Shown here piece by piece: positions 48,001-60,000 of a stretch of DNA of 64,000 nucleotides (the stretch's first letter is position 1; each line of letters opens with the position of its first letter). This DNA comes from Callipepla californica brunnescens (taxonomy: Eukaryota; Chordata; Aves; Galliformes; Odontophoridae). The DNA is taken from NCBI GenBank assembly GCA_023055505.1, contig JALIRH010000004.1, positions 50,287,115-50,351,114 on the forward strand, read 5' to 3'. A model generated the notes under the pieces. It worked only from the letters and a program-made list of their open reading frames with translations. It did no database searches and was not told the origin of the DNA. A program made the position numbers and the translations under genes.

Positions 48001-51000
48001 GTGAACATTTAGAAGATCAGCCTTCTGCTCGTAACACATTCCAGGAGGAAGGGAGTGGTATGAAAGGTGAGTGAGATGCCTCCCCCCCCCTTTTTGCCCC
48101 CGCCTGCTCCCAGGACAGAGGCTTTGACATTTTGGGGCCGTTTTGGGGAACGTGGGCTTTGGTTGCACCAGTGTTGGCGTCATCGTTGCGTCATGGTTTT
48201 GGTTGGTCTCGCCATCGTTGCGTAGGGTGTTGGGTTAGGTGTTCTTTTAGCAGTGCTCATTTTCTCCAAAGCCTATGGCTTTTAGCTGCGAGTGGTGCTC
48301 CCTTCCTCTTTCATTGATTTATTTTTTTTAATTCAAGTGAAAAAAAGGTTAAGTTTAGCACGTCATGGCTCGTTTATCATTGCGGTGGTTGGTGTGACCA
48401 CGGCCCCAGCAAGTATCCAGGGCTCAGGATGTTTGTTTGCACTGAATTTATCCTGTGTCTTTCGGTTGTTTTTCCCATTGTGCCTGCTTCTCGCAGAGAT
48501 TTTTAGTAAGTAAGGCAGAAATGAAACCTCACTGCTGCAAAGATGGAGAGCAAACGTCAGGCTATAGGGGAATGAATCGCTATAACCATCCGGAATGGGC
48601 AAACTCACAGCCTGTGTGTTCCTGTGAGCAGAGAAAATGACTGGAAATGAACTCCCAGCTAGCAGAGACTTATTTAAACAACTGCTGTCAGGCATGCAGC
48701 GTAACACATTGCCAGCAGGGATGGTTGCTTCTCATTAATGCAAAGCAGCTCCATCGCGTGAAGACTGATGACGTACCAGAATAAGGAAACGTGTTTTTCA
48801 ATAGTCACAAGGGCTGATTTTATTCTAATTGCAGACAGAACTGGGTATGGATGAGTCCTCTCTAATGTGGAGCAGTATTTGAACTGGCACCGTGTGACTT
48901 TCTGTGATTGGCATGGAAGAAACGCATGGAAATGCTCGTGGTTTGCCCTGAGATGCAGAGTGCTGAGCCCCATCCCTGGCTGGGCTTTGCCCTGGGTTGT
49001 TGCATTGGGATAGTGGCCATGGGCTGTGGATGTGACAGGAGAGGTTTCTAATGGGCTCTGCTCACTAACAAGCTTGTAATTAGGGAGCTGGAACACAGCA
49101 GGTGGTGCAGGGTGGGTGTTTCTCACACGACATTTCTCCAGTTTTCTGTCGGTGCTTCCCTCTGCATGGCTGGGACCTGAGTTGGGTGCTGGTTTTCCCA
49201 AAGAAAAGCAGTGAATCCCCACACCTAACCCATGTGGCCCAACCCACTCAGTGTCCTTTGGAGAACCAAATATAACAACCAAAGGTGCTGTTGCCCATCA
49301 GGACCTTCCTAACCAGCCCTGTCTCTTTGTCACTGCTTCCCCTCCTGGCCCCTCTGTGCGGGATGCTTCGTGCACGTCCCTGCTCTGTTCCCCCCACTGC
49401 TGAGTCAGCCAATCTCGGGGACATGCAAACCAGATGTCTGCAGCCTCTGGTCTCATGCCCAAAGTTTGTCATGCCGTCCCCTCAGCTGTATTTCCTTCAG
49501 GCTGATGGGTTTTTTTTCCCCAGTTTGTTCTAAACTCGGAGTCGTGCTCGCCTCTCTCCTCTGGGTTTCTTCTGAAATTGTGTTGCCTGGACCCAGGCTC
49601 CGAATCAGAGCTGAGCAGGGAGGACTTGCTTACCACATGGATGTGGTTCTGGTGCTGTACAGCTCATCGTGCTGGCTGCGTGCATCCTGTCCCCAGCTCG
49701 TCTCTGCAAAAAGTACTGCCCGTTCCCTGCCCTCGTTCTGTGCCATTTGCTGTTCCTACATCCGTGCACAACTTCATGCATTTTTATTGGGTTGCGTCTT
49801 ATTTCATCCAGACCGAGTTCTGGCTCTGCCAAGTCCGTTCTGAACTGCAGCCACGTCTTCTGAAGTGCCTCCCCCAAACTTGCTCTCTCTTCCACCCTCC
49901 AGGGCATCCAGAGAAACGCTGGGCACAACTGGGCCCACCCATGGTTTGTCTCCTCTCACATTATGTGTTTGCCTGTTTTCCGTCTATCTTCATGCTGAAG
50001 GGAACACATCGAAGTCCTCACCCCACTGCTCACATTAGACACAGTTTTTGGCAGCCGTGCCATGACTTAGCAATTCGGTCCCAATGATTGCTAATTAAAG
50101 AGTAGCTCTGTGTGTGGAAGGCCAGATGGGGAGCTGGACTTTCCAAGGACCATGAAATCACCTTACACAGCTTTGCACATCCTTCATTTCTGTAGGGCTC
50201 CCTATGTGTATGGAGTTGAATCTCTCTTCTGCCTGTGTCCAGTTGGACTTTCCCACTGACGTTGGCCTGTGGCCCAGGGGACAGGGGAACAGGCAGATCT
50301 CTAATGTGCCATCACTAAAATCTTGTGTTTCCCATAAACAAAGTTAACAGCAAGCTCAGGCTTGCTGTTAATAGCTGTTCGTTTCTTGAAGCAGGAAATT
50401 GGTGTGAGGCTTTTGGTGGTGAGTTTTACAACTGTGACGTGTTGGGACTCTTGGGGAAATGGCAAACTTGGACGTGGTAACTGCTTTGACCCCTTGTTTG
50501 GTGTGAGGTTCATCTCCTCCAGGCACAGTGTTTGAGGAATTTTATTGGAACAAATGCTGACGTGTGTCAGTGGGCAGAGCCTGGCAGAGGACGGGATGGT
50601 GTGGGTTGGAAGGGACCATCCGGTCCCAACCACTGCCATGGGCTGGGACACCTCTCACGAGCTCAGGGTGCCCACAGCCCCATCCAGCACTGCCAGGGAT
50701 GGGGTAGGAGGTCTTACCAGGAATGTGAGAGCTTTGCCTATTTGCAAATGAAAACTCCCCAGGGACGTGCTGAGCTGGGCAGAGTGTTGCACTGAGATCT
50801 CTGCAGGGATGAGACGTGGGTGACCTTCCCTTAGCAAAAGGCCCAGAGGTTTGTGCACGGGGAGGCCCCTGGGAGGCCTCACCCCATGATTGGCACATTG
50901 TGCAGGCAGAGCCCAGGGATCCTTTGCTCCTTCCCCTCCCACCCTTGTGCATGATCAGTGCCTTCCTGGCACAGGCAGTTGGGCCCAGCACCTGCTTTGC

Positions 51001-54000
51001 ATTAGGTGAGTGAGGGCTTTAATGCTGTTTGGGGCTGAAATGCTGTTTTTCATTCCAGAGCTACCCAGGGCAGGCTGAGATGGTGCTGGGACAAGGACTG
51101 ATGGGACTAACAGGATTGCTGGGCATGCCAGTAGAGCACAGTGGGCTTGCCAGGCTATAGCAGAGCTGTTCAGGGGCTAAATGAGGCAGGTCCTAATCTG
51201 CCAGAGCATTCAGAGCCTTTAGGACACAGAGCAGAAGCAACATCATGGGCTGAACCCCTCACCTGCAGAACCCAGGCAAGTCTGGAGCTGCAGAAGTGGG
51301 CTTTGGGGACCATCTCTGACAGCACATCATATCTCCACACTCCAAAGTAAAATGACAATCTCTTCATTTCTCTTTAAGCAGCTGTTTGTATTTTCAGCAC
51401 ATCTCCCCTTGCCTCATGCCGTGGATCAGTGTCCATCAGCTGCAGCACAGCCATTTGCTGGTGTTAAGCTCAACCCCACCGTTCCCTTCTGCAGCTGCCA
51501 GCTTTCCAGCACAATGTGATGAGGACCATGCCCGTGCACAACACCAGCCCCCTTACAGCATCCCATGGCTGTAGGTGGGCATGGGGGCGGCCAACTCAGC
51601 TTTAGGAAAAGACTTCAGGACATTTTGTGAAGGCCCTCTCTATAGGGACTGAGTGTTTAGCAGTGGGTTTGGATCCACTGAGCTTGGTGGGACGCTTTGT
51701 GCTGGCTGGAGCAGATGCTGGAACACATCTCTGCAGTTTTATCTTGGGTGTAGTGCTGATGTAGGCAAGAGTGCTTGGATCAGAGTGGTTTTAAGGGCCA
51801 GGGAGCCAGCTCATGGTGGCAGGAACCCAAGGTGCTCATCCCGGGGCTGGTCCTTCCGTCATCCCCAGAGCATCTCACCCTCTGTTAGGCTCCTGTGAAG
51901 TTCAGTTGGGCACCTGAAGCATCGGTGGGATAGCACAGAGGGAAAGCAGCCCTTAAAAACCCCTCTGTTGACTCCTCAGTTGACCCACCTGTTGATGTTA
52001 CCGCACATCATTAAGCAGCATCGTAACGAGCTCTCATCTCGTTGCCCTTGTGCTGCAGATGTTCCAGCCTGGCTGAAGAGTCTCCGGCTGCACAAATACG
52101 CCGCGCTCTTCTCGCAGATGACGTACGAGGAGATGATGGCTCTCACCGAATGCCAGCTTGAGGCACAAGTAGGTGTGCAGGGGGCACAGGGCTGTCAGCT
52201 CCAGCTCATCCCATCAGCAGCAGGGTGCATCCTGTGCTTTCGGGGATGGTTGGAGAGCAAACAGGGACGTGGAGCCTTGGGAGAGAGCAAAAACTCAGTG
52301 TACCTTGAGAAGGCCACGTCCCTGATTTCTTACTGGAATTCCCATCCTCTTTGAAGTCACTGGGAGTTGTGCTTGGGGTTTGCTCCTGTTGGGATTAAGG
52401 GATATGGGCGTTCTGGGGGCACAGTCTTCAGGCCCTAGCTCTCAAAAGTCAGTGGGACTTTGGTGGCTGATTTCTGCATAAACCACTGAAAATGTCCCCT
52501 TTCTCAGCTCCCATCTATGTTACTCTTGGCGTAAAAAGGTCCAGTCAACACCTTTGCTTTCACAGTTTGAGATACACTGTGGTAGGGGTGGGTTAGCTCG
52601 AAATCTCCAACAACTTCCTAAACGATTTTCTGTGCACGTCAGAAATTGGATGAATTTATAGCAGCCCTTTCCATTTTGGGGGGAAGGGCTTTGGGTTGGC
52701 CAGGCCATCCCATGCAGATGGTAACGCCAGGCTGTGTGCTCTTCTTCCAGAACGTTACCAAAGGCGCAAGACACAAAATAGTCATCAGCATCCAAAAGCT
52801 AAAAGAAAGACAAAACCTGCTCAAGTCGTTAGAAAGGGTAAGTAATCTCAACAGCTTTTCTCCTTCCTGCTTTCCCCCCCAGACCCGCTGGGAGCAGCTC
52901 GCCCAACCTTCTGCTATTTGTTATTGGGATATTGTATTCTGTTTAATTGCACCATCCTCCAACAGCAACCAGCACAGCCTCCCGCTAGGGGCCTTTAAAT
53001 ACCTCTGCGGCGTGTTGCTATTTATTGCTGTTTTCGTTAGCTCACTGCTTCACTATTTATTTATAATACGGGATTCTACTTGGAGCAGGAGCTAATTAAG
53101 CCATATTTACCCCCATACATTAATAATTACTATTAAATCCAAGAGACAGCCCGCTGGATTGAGCTCACCTCAGCGATGTGTTTTCCAGGCACAGCCTCTA
53201 CTCCCACCTCTCCCCGTAGGTTTTGGGATACGGCGTTGACTGTCAGCCCGGCCCAGCCCAGCCAGCTATGCATGCTGCAAAATACAGGGGGAGAAGTGCC
53301 AGAGGCTGCTTTGTGTAGAACTGTAGACTCATAGCAGAGAATGGCTCAGGTTGGGAAGGACCTGGTCCTGACCAGGTCCCTCGGGACGGACTCTCAGCTC
53401 ACACACTGGTGAGGGCTGGGAGATCTCCCTGCACCACGCTGTGCTGGGACTCACTGCTGCTGAACTTGGGAGGGGACATCTCTGGTTTTCCAGGCTTCCT
53501 ATCCAAATGTTTTTAATCGTGAGATTAAGCAAGAGCATGTGTGTGTGACTTGATTTTTTGGGGGCATTGTCTTGCTGCTTTCTTGGAAAGAGCTGCTCCA
53601 CCCCTCTCTGCTGGTTAGCAGAGCAGCACATTCCCCCAGAAAAATATTGCCCAGCAGCCTGGTATTGTGCCTCCCTGTGTCTCCAGGCTGAATTTTTTTT
53701 TGCTGCAGGGATTTCAGTCCAACTGCAGGCTGCCCATAGAGCTGTGGGTGCCCCATCCCTGGAGGTGCCTGAGGCCATGGATGGAGCTTAGGGCATCTAG
53801 ATCAGATGGGGGGTGCCTCACAGGGTGAGGCTGGGTGGGCTTTAAGATCTCTTCCAACCCAAACCATCCCATGATTAGTGGTACCAGTCTGGTTTGTAAG
53901 CAGTGCCCTTTTGTCACCACAAATCCTCCCCTTCCTCAAACCCACAGGACATCCTGGAAGGTGGCAACCTGCGTGTCCCGCTGCAGGAACTACACCAAAT

Positions 54001-57000
54001 GATCCTCACCCCCATCAAAGCCTACTCTTCCCAAATTTCCAGCCCGGAGGAGCACAGCCGGGACGCGGACTCGCATCACCCCCCTTCCATGCTGGGCTCA
54101 GATGGCCAGGGCTCCGATGGCAAGGACTCTGTGGCAGGGGGCATGCAGCAGCATCACCTGCCGGGCTGCGAGGGCGAGTCGGGGGGCGGCCCTTTGCCCG
54201 AAGGTGACCTGCCTGGACAGTTCACAAGGGTGATGGGGAAAGGTGAGCAAGGTTTTGTGGGTGTCCCCAGCAGGCCAGCTAGGTCTGAGCCCCTTTTTGA
54301 ACTGTGGGTTAGATGGAGGGCATCCAAACATGCAGGTGCTGTTCCATGCGGCGTGTAGGGTTTGCGTTGGGATTAATGTGCCAGGGAGGTGGATAGTAGC
54401 AGTGTGAGGTAGAGAGCAGCATTATATGCTATACACAGGGCTGCTGCAGCAGGTGTGTGGGCTCGGCCATGTCCTGCTTCCCCTCCACCATATCTGGGGT
54501 GTTCATGCTGTCTGCATCCAGCAGGAATGCACAGAAAACCCAAGAATAGAAAGAAACTTTTTGGGATGCCGTGGGAAGCAGCAGCCCTGTTAAAAACCTG
54601 CTGTCATCTGCTGCCTTTCACATGTTGTATCAGGGAGAGGGAAGGGAGTTGGTCCTGTGCTCCTGGCTTGCTCAGGTCTCATTCTGTGGACCCAGGTGGT
54701 GTCAGTCTGGATGGACACCAGTGTAACTGAGAGCAAAATCTGTCCCTAAATACAGGACAGGAGTTGGGGACGGGCTTTTCTTCTCATGGATTGAAGGGAA
54801 AGGGGGATCTGAAGCCCAGATCCCAGCTCAGCACCATGTTCCCATTGACATTCCCTTTTCTTTCTTGCAGTGTGCACACAACTTTTAGTTTCCCGACCCG
54901 ATGAGGAGAATATAAGCTCCTATTTACAGCTTATAGACAAATGTCTAATACACGAGGTGAGTTGTGACAGATCTTGTTATTCTCATCACTTAAGAAACAG
55001 TTTCCAAAGTATCTGTTTATGTAAATGCTCTGGTTTCTAACACAGATATTTTGGGGGAGTATTAATAGTGGTTCCGGAGCCAGTGGGGTGCACAGAAACG
55101 CTGCTCCCCCGGTGCTTACGTGATGGCATGGATGTGGAGCTGGGAAATGCCTCGTGCCAGCCTGGCCATGCTAAGCTCCAAGCCTTGCATGCAGCTTATA
55201 TAAAAGAAAAGCTGAGCTGTGGGCATCCAAGGAGCATTCCCACTGAGCTGGTAGCCCTGGGGACCCCTGGCAATGGTGCAAGAGGTACAGCTGCGCCCTG
55301 GCAGGGGCAGGGAATCTCTGGGTGCTTTTTTTCATAGAATATCCTGTGTTGGAAGGGACCCATAAGGATCATGGAGTCCAACTCCTGGCTCCGCACAGGA
55401 CCACCCAAAAATCAGACCATATGTCTGAGAGCGGCGTCCAGCTGCTCCTTGAACTCTGGCAGCTCGGGGCTGTGACCGCAGCCCTGGGATCGTGCCACTG
55501 CCTGCTGCTTTCCACGCATGCACACACACATCCCTGCTCACTCCATCCAGAAAAATACTCACGTTTCCTATTTTTCTCTTTTTTTTTTTTTTTTTTGGGG
55601 TGGACAGGCGTTTACAGAGATACAGAAGAAACGGCTGTTGTCATGGAAACAGCAGGTGCAAAAACTCTTTAGGTCTTTCCCTCGGAAATCCCTCCTGGAG
55701 CTGTCGGGCTATCGGCAGCAACGGAGGTACGTGGGCACTGGGGAGATGGGAAGGGTGGCAAGCAGTCCTGGAGCTGTGTTTTGGGTAGGGATGCTCATGC
55801 TGCTGCTTGATGCTACCCCACAACCTGGCCCTGATCCCAGGCACCTAAATCCATCCAGGAGCCGGAGGGCAGAGCTACTGCACCCATCTCACAGATGGGA
55901 AGCCCAGGCAGCGAGAGGCTGAGCAAGCAGAGGGCATCCCTGCACTGCTTCTCACCCTGCCTGCTTCCCTCCTGCCTTCTGCTCATTAGATCAGGGCTGG
56001 AGTTCCACCAAAAAGCCATCGGAAAGCTGGCAGATAGATTGGGAGCCCGCTGTTAAGGAGCACAGTGCTGTGAACACACTGTTTACTCATCCTCTGTGAT
56101 GCTGGAGTTTGGGTGATCCTAGCATGCAGTTCGGTTGTTTCAAGAACAAGCTATTTTTAGGTCAGTTTTAACAATAACGTCAGCCTTTTGCTTCGTTCTG
56201 CTAAATACGTGTGATTGCAATCAGGATTCCTCACTGCCAGAACAAGAGGGGGTGCTGGGCAGAGGGGACGTGGCAGTGCTTTGCACTTGGCTCTTCATGG
56301 AGTTGTACTGAGGGATCGTAGAGTGTCCTGGCTTGGAAGAGACTTTAAAGGTGACCTGCTTCCAACCCTGCCATGGGCAGGTCCTTGGCCTCAGGTCAGT
56401 GTCTGCCCCCATTAGATCCATTTGTGGCTGCCTGATCTTGAGTCTGGGCCGTTCTGCTGAGGACCTGGGGCTGTGGTGTTGGGAGCCACCACCTGGCTGC
56501 CTTCCACTCAGTCTGTCCCAAGTAAATCCGTGGCTCTGAAGGCCATTGAGACCAGATCCTACCGAATTGGGGCAGTCTCAGAGCGGGCTTTGTTCATACA
56601 AATGAACCTCTTGGAAGAAGAGGTTCCAACAACACGAGCTGAGCCTTTACCAGGCACTAAGGAATCCACGTGGGAGAGATTTCTTTCGGTGCCCCAACTG
56701 CAAGATGAGTTTCACTCAAACCCCAAGAAACCAGACGTCACGAACCCATAGTTGGCGGGTGGGAAGGCACGGGGCCCCAGGACCTCACCGCACCCATCAC
56801 AAACCCATCTGCAGAGCACCTCCACTCTCTCACCCCAGCTTTTCTCTCTCCGCAGCCGAGGCTTCGGGCAGTCCAACTCCTTGCCGACAGCCGGATCCGC
56901 CGGGGCAGGGCTGGGCAGGCGAAACCCCCGCCAGTTCCAGATCCCCTCCCGCAACCTCCCCACCGCCCGCCTGGGGCTGCTGGGTCCCAGTGGGCTGCTG

Positions 57001-60000
57001 GGCACCCCGCAGCGCAGCCCCGCCGCCAGCCCCGCCATCCTCAAGCAAGGCAGACAGGTTGGTCGTGCTCGTGGCTTTGCGGGGAGTGACCTGCAGAGTG
57101 GGGAGGGCAGCTGGGTGCTCACAGAGGGAGAATCGAGCCCAAGGGGCACTGTGCTATTGGTGTACAGGGCTATATTGCACCTGGGGGTGTGCGCCTGGCA
57201 GGAGGGTGGCGGGGCTCAGTTGGGTGGGGATGGGAGCATCGCTGTCCCCACACACACCGGTTCCCTTCTCCCACCAGTTCCCATCCCACACCCCCTCCCA
57301 CCTCACTCAGTTCTTTGTGTCCCACAGAACCTCTGGTTTGCCAACCCTGGGGGCAGCAACAGCATGCCCAGCCGGAGCCACAGCTCAGTGCAGAGGACGC
57401 GCTCGCTGCCGGTGCACACCTCCCCGCAGACCATGCTGATGTTCCAGCAGCCAGGTAGGGGAAGGCAGCGTTTGCCTTTTCGTTTCTCCTCATGCCATGC
57501 TGTGTTGATGTAGGAGCATCCTCTCATTCCGTGGTTCCTGCAGGGTTACCATCCTTCCCGTGGGGATGCTCATCCCTGTTTCTCAGGGCAGCCCTCCATC
57601 GCCCCTTGAGCGTGGCTTTTCTTACCATGGTGGGGCATTACAACCCCTGACAAACTGGGACCAAGCGTGGCCTCCCACGTGTGCTCTATTTAAAGCTGGC
57701 ACCGTGCGTGTGACCCAGGGCCGAAATGCCGCCGGGCTGGGGACACAGATCGCTTACAGGCGGGGTATTTCGGGAGGGGGGATGGAAAAGCCAAGGGACA
57801 GCAGCAGCATCTCCAGCCCTCGTGCCCATCCCTCTCTGCTGTCACAACGACGGCTCCCCCTGGTTTATTAGATCAGAAATATAGGATTTGTAGGATGGGA
57901 AACGGAATGTGGGAATCGTAGGATAGGAAATGGAGGAGAAGCACGATGGGTTTTGCAAACTTCTCCTTTCTGAGGTTATTGCACGAGAAAAAGGAGCACC
58001 GAGTCCAGCAATGGTGCACTGGGATGGGGGGGGGTCTTGGTTGGAGAAACCAAACCGAGGGGCATCCAAAGGGTCGTGGGGCAGGACCCCAGCCTGTCCC
58101 CTGACCCAGCTCTGCTGTCGCTGTCTCTTACAGAGTTCCAGGTGCCGGTGACTGAACCTGACATCAACAACAGGCTGGAGTCCCTGTGCCTGAGCATGAC
58201 GGAGCACGCGCTCAGCGGTGAGCACTCCCTCCTCCTCGGGCTCTTCCAGCACGTCCAGGCAACCTCAGCCAAACCCCCCGGGGGATGCCCCACTGCCCCC
58301 AAGGCCTGGGATCGGCTGTGGCTGTGAGGGATGGGATGCAATGGGACGGTTGCTGCTCCCATGGAGGGGTCTCAGCCAGCTCTGTCGGGACAGAGGGGTA
58401 AAGCTGAACGCAGGGATTGTGCCCAGCGCTGGCACAGGCTGTGCTTTTAGCCACTAGTTTGCTTGCTTGTCATCATTAGTGTTAGCTCACTAGTCTGCTG
58501 TTAATTAATGACAAAGCAACCCGAGCACTCAAATGGTGTGCAGGCTTCAGAGTGCTTTACCCCTCTGTCAGCCCAAGCTCTGCTTTGCTGGGGGACGTGG
58601 GGACCCCCAGGGCTAGAGCTGTCCCACTGTGGGGTCATGGAGATGCTGGCATCCTGGGACACGTGTGGAGACACGGAGCAGGGAGGGAGGAGGAGGGCCA
58701 GGCTGCAAGAGGAGAGCCCAGGGAGGCACTGGACACACCGTGACGCAGCGGACCTGGATGGGATGGGGACACCAGAATGGGCTGGATGAGCCGAGCAGCC
58801 CACGTCGCCCAGAGCAGCCCCAAAAGCCGTGGACTTTCAGACAGTGGAGGACGGGAGCCCACGGGGAGGACACGGCTCCCTGCAGCGATGGCACTGCCCA
58901 GGGACAGGGACGTGGGAGCAAGGACTGGACACGGCAGCAGGACGCTGGCTGTGGACACAAGGACACTGCTGTCACCGAAGCGTTCCTGCGGCGCGCGCCC
59001 AGGCGAGGCTTAGCTGTGTTGCTCCTCTGCAGGGTACTGCTCCTCCAGGTTATTGGCTTTTTCCAGGTCGCATCCCCCAAGCCTCTCCAAACCAGCTGTG
59101 CTATATACAGTTCTGCAGAGAAAATTAATAATAATAATAGTAGCAGCAGTAGTAATAATAATAATAATAGTAATAATAATAAAAAACCTTTGGGGGAAAA
59201 AAAAACACTATATAAGAGTAACAAACCTGTTTGTTTTCAAGTCTTAAATCCCGCCTGGCCGAGCTCGGGGCAGCGGATCAGGCAGCACTCTGTTGGGGCA
59301 GGCACAGACCGCACTGCCCCCGTGCACCCCCCCATGTGTCCCTATGCCCCAGGGATTGGGATGGGGTTCAGCTGGGGGATGGTGAGGAGGGTTGGGGGTG
59401 TGCTGTGGTTTGTGCATCTGGTGCTGGGAGGAGGGGGCTGGAAATAGGGTTGGGGTGTGCTTTGTGCCCCGTGGAAGCCTCCTAGTGCTCTGGGTGGAGG
59501 TGGAGGGATGCTGGCACTGGGTTTGGTTGTGCAGGTGTGGGGTGGGTGGTGGCATCCCTCTCTGCAGGACTGTGGGCCTGTCACATCCCTGCTGTGCTGG
59601 GATGCGGGGGCTGTGGGGCTTTTACCCATCCCTGGTATTGCTGGGTTGGATGATCTGGGGAGGAGCAAGGCAGCACTGCAGGACTGGCTCTGTCCCCATG
59701 TGATGGGATGGGGAGTCCCAAACTCACGCCCACATTGCCACCAAGCTGCCAGGAACCCCCTTCTGCTCCTGGAAAAAGGGACAGGGAGCTGTGGCAGGAG
59801 CAGATCCCCATCCTGGCTGTGGTACCACCATGAGTTGCAAAGAGACCTTGGGGGGAGAGCTGTTGTATCAGCACCCCAAAACCCTGTTGCCACCCTACAG
59901 GAGGATGGATGGATGGATGGGGGGCATCCCCACTCCCACCCCACTTCAGGGGATTATGGGGGGCAGTCGGGAGCAGAGCAGCATGACCCCAGGGCCGCCC

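Larger units (their letters stand above)
52838..53947 (+). other. SAMD4A: SAMD4A intron (1,110 bp)
   Basis: Donor GTAAGT; acceptor AAACCCACAG ending at 53947; phase 0. An AT-rich stretch at about 52980-53150 has words such as CTATTTATTTATAATACG and ACATTAATAATTAC. Two CR1 fragments in opposite orientation (53325-53395 and 53715-53880) follow. Confidence 0.94.

Noticed and set aside
56712..57513. Overlapping 244- and 253-codon plus-strand frames extending beyond the exon borders
   Set aside because: Part of them is the real exon 56856-57057 or 57328-57454 in or out of frame. The remainder is GC-rich intron with clear GT/AG borders.
58613..59224. 203-codon minus-strand frame with a long poly-leucine run resembling a signal peptide or membrane segment
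   Set aside because: The leucine run is the AAT/AGC microsatellite read backwards. It is intronic and unsupported.
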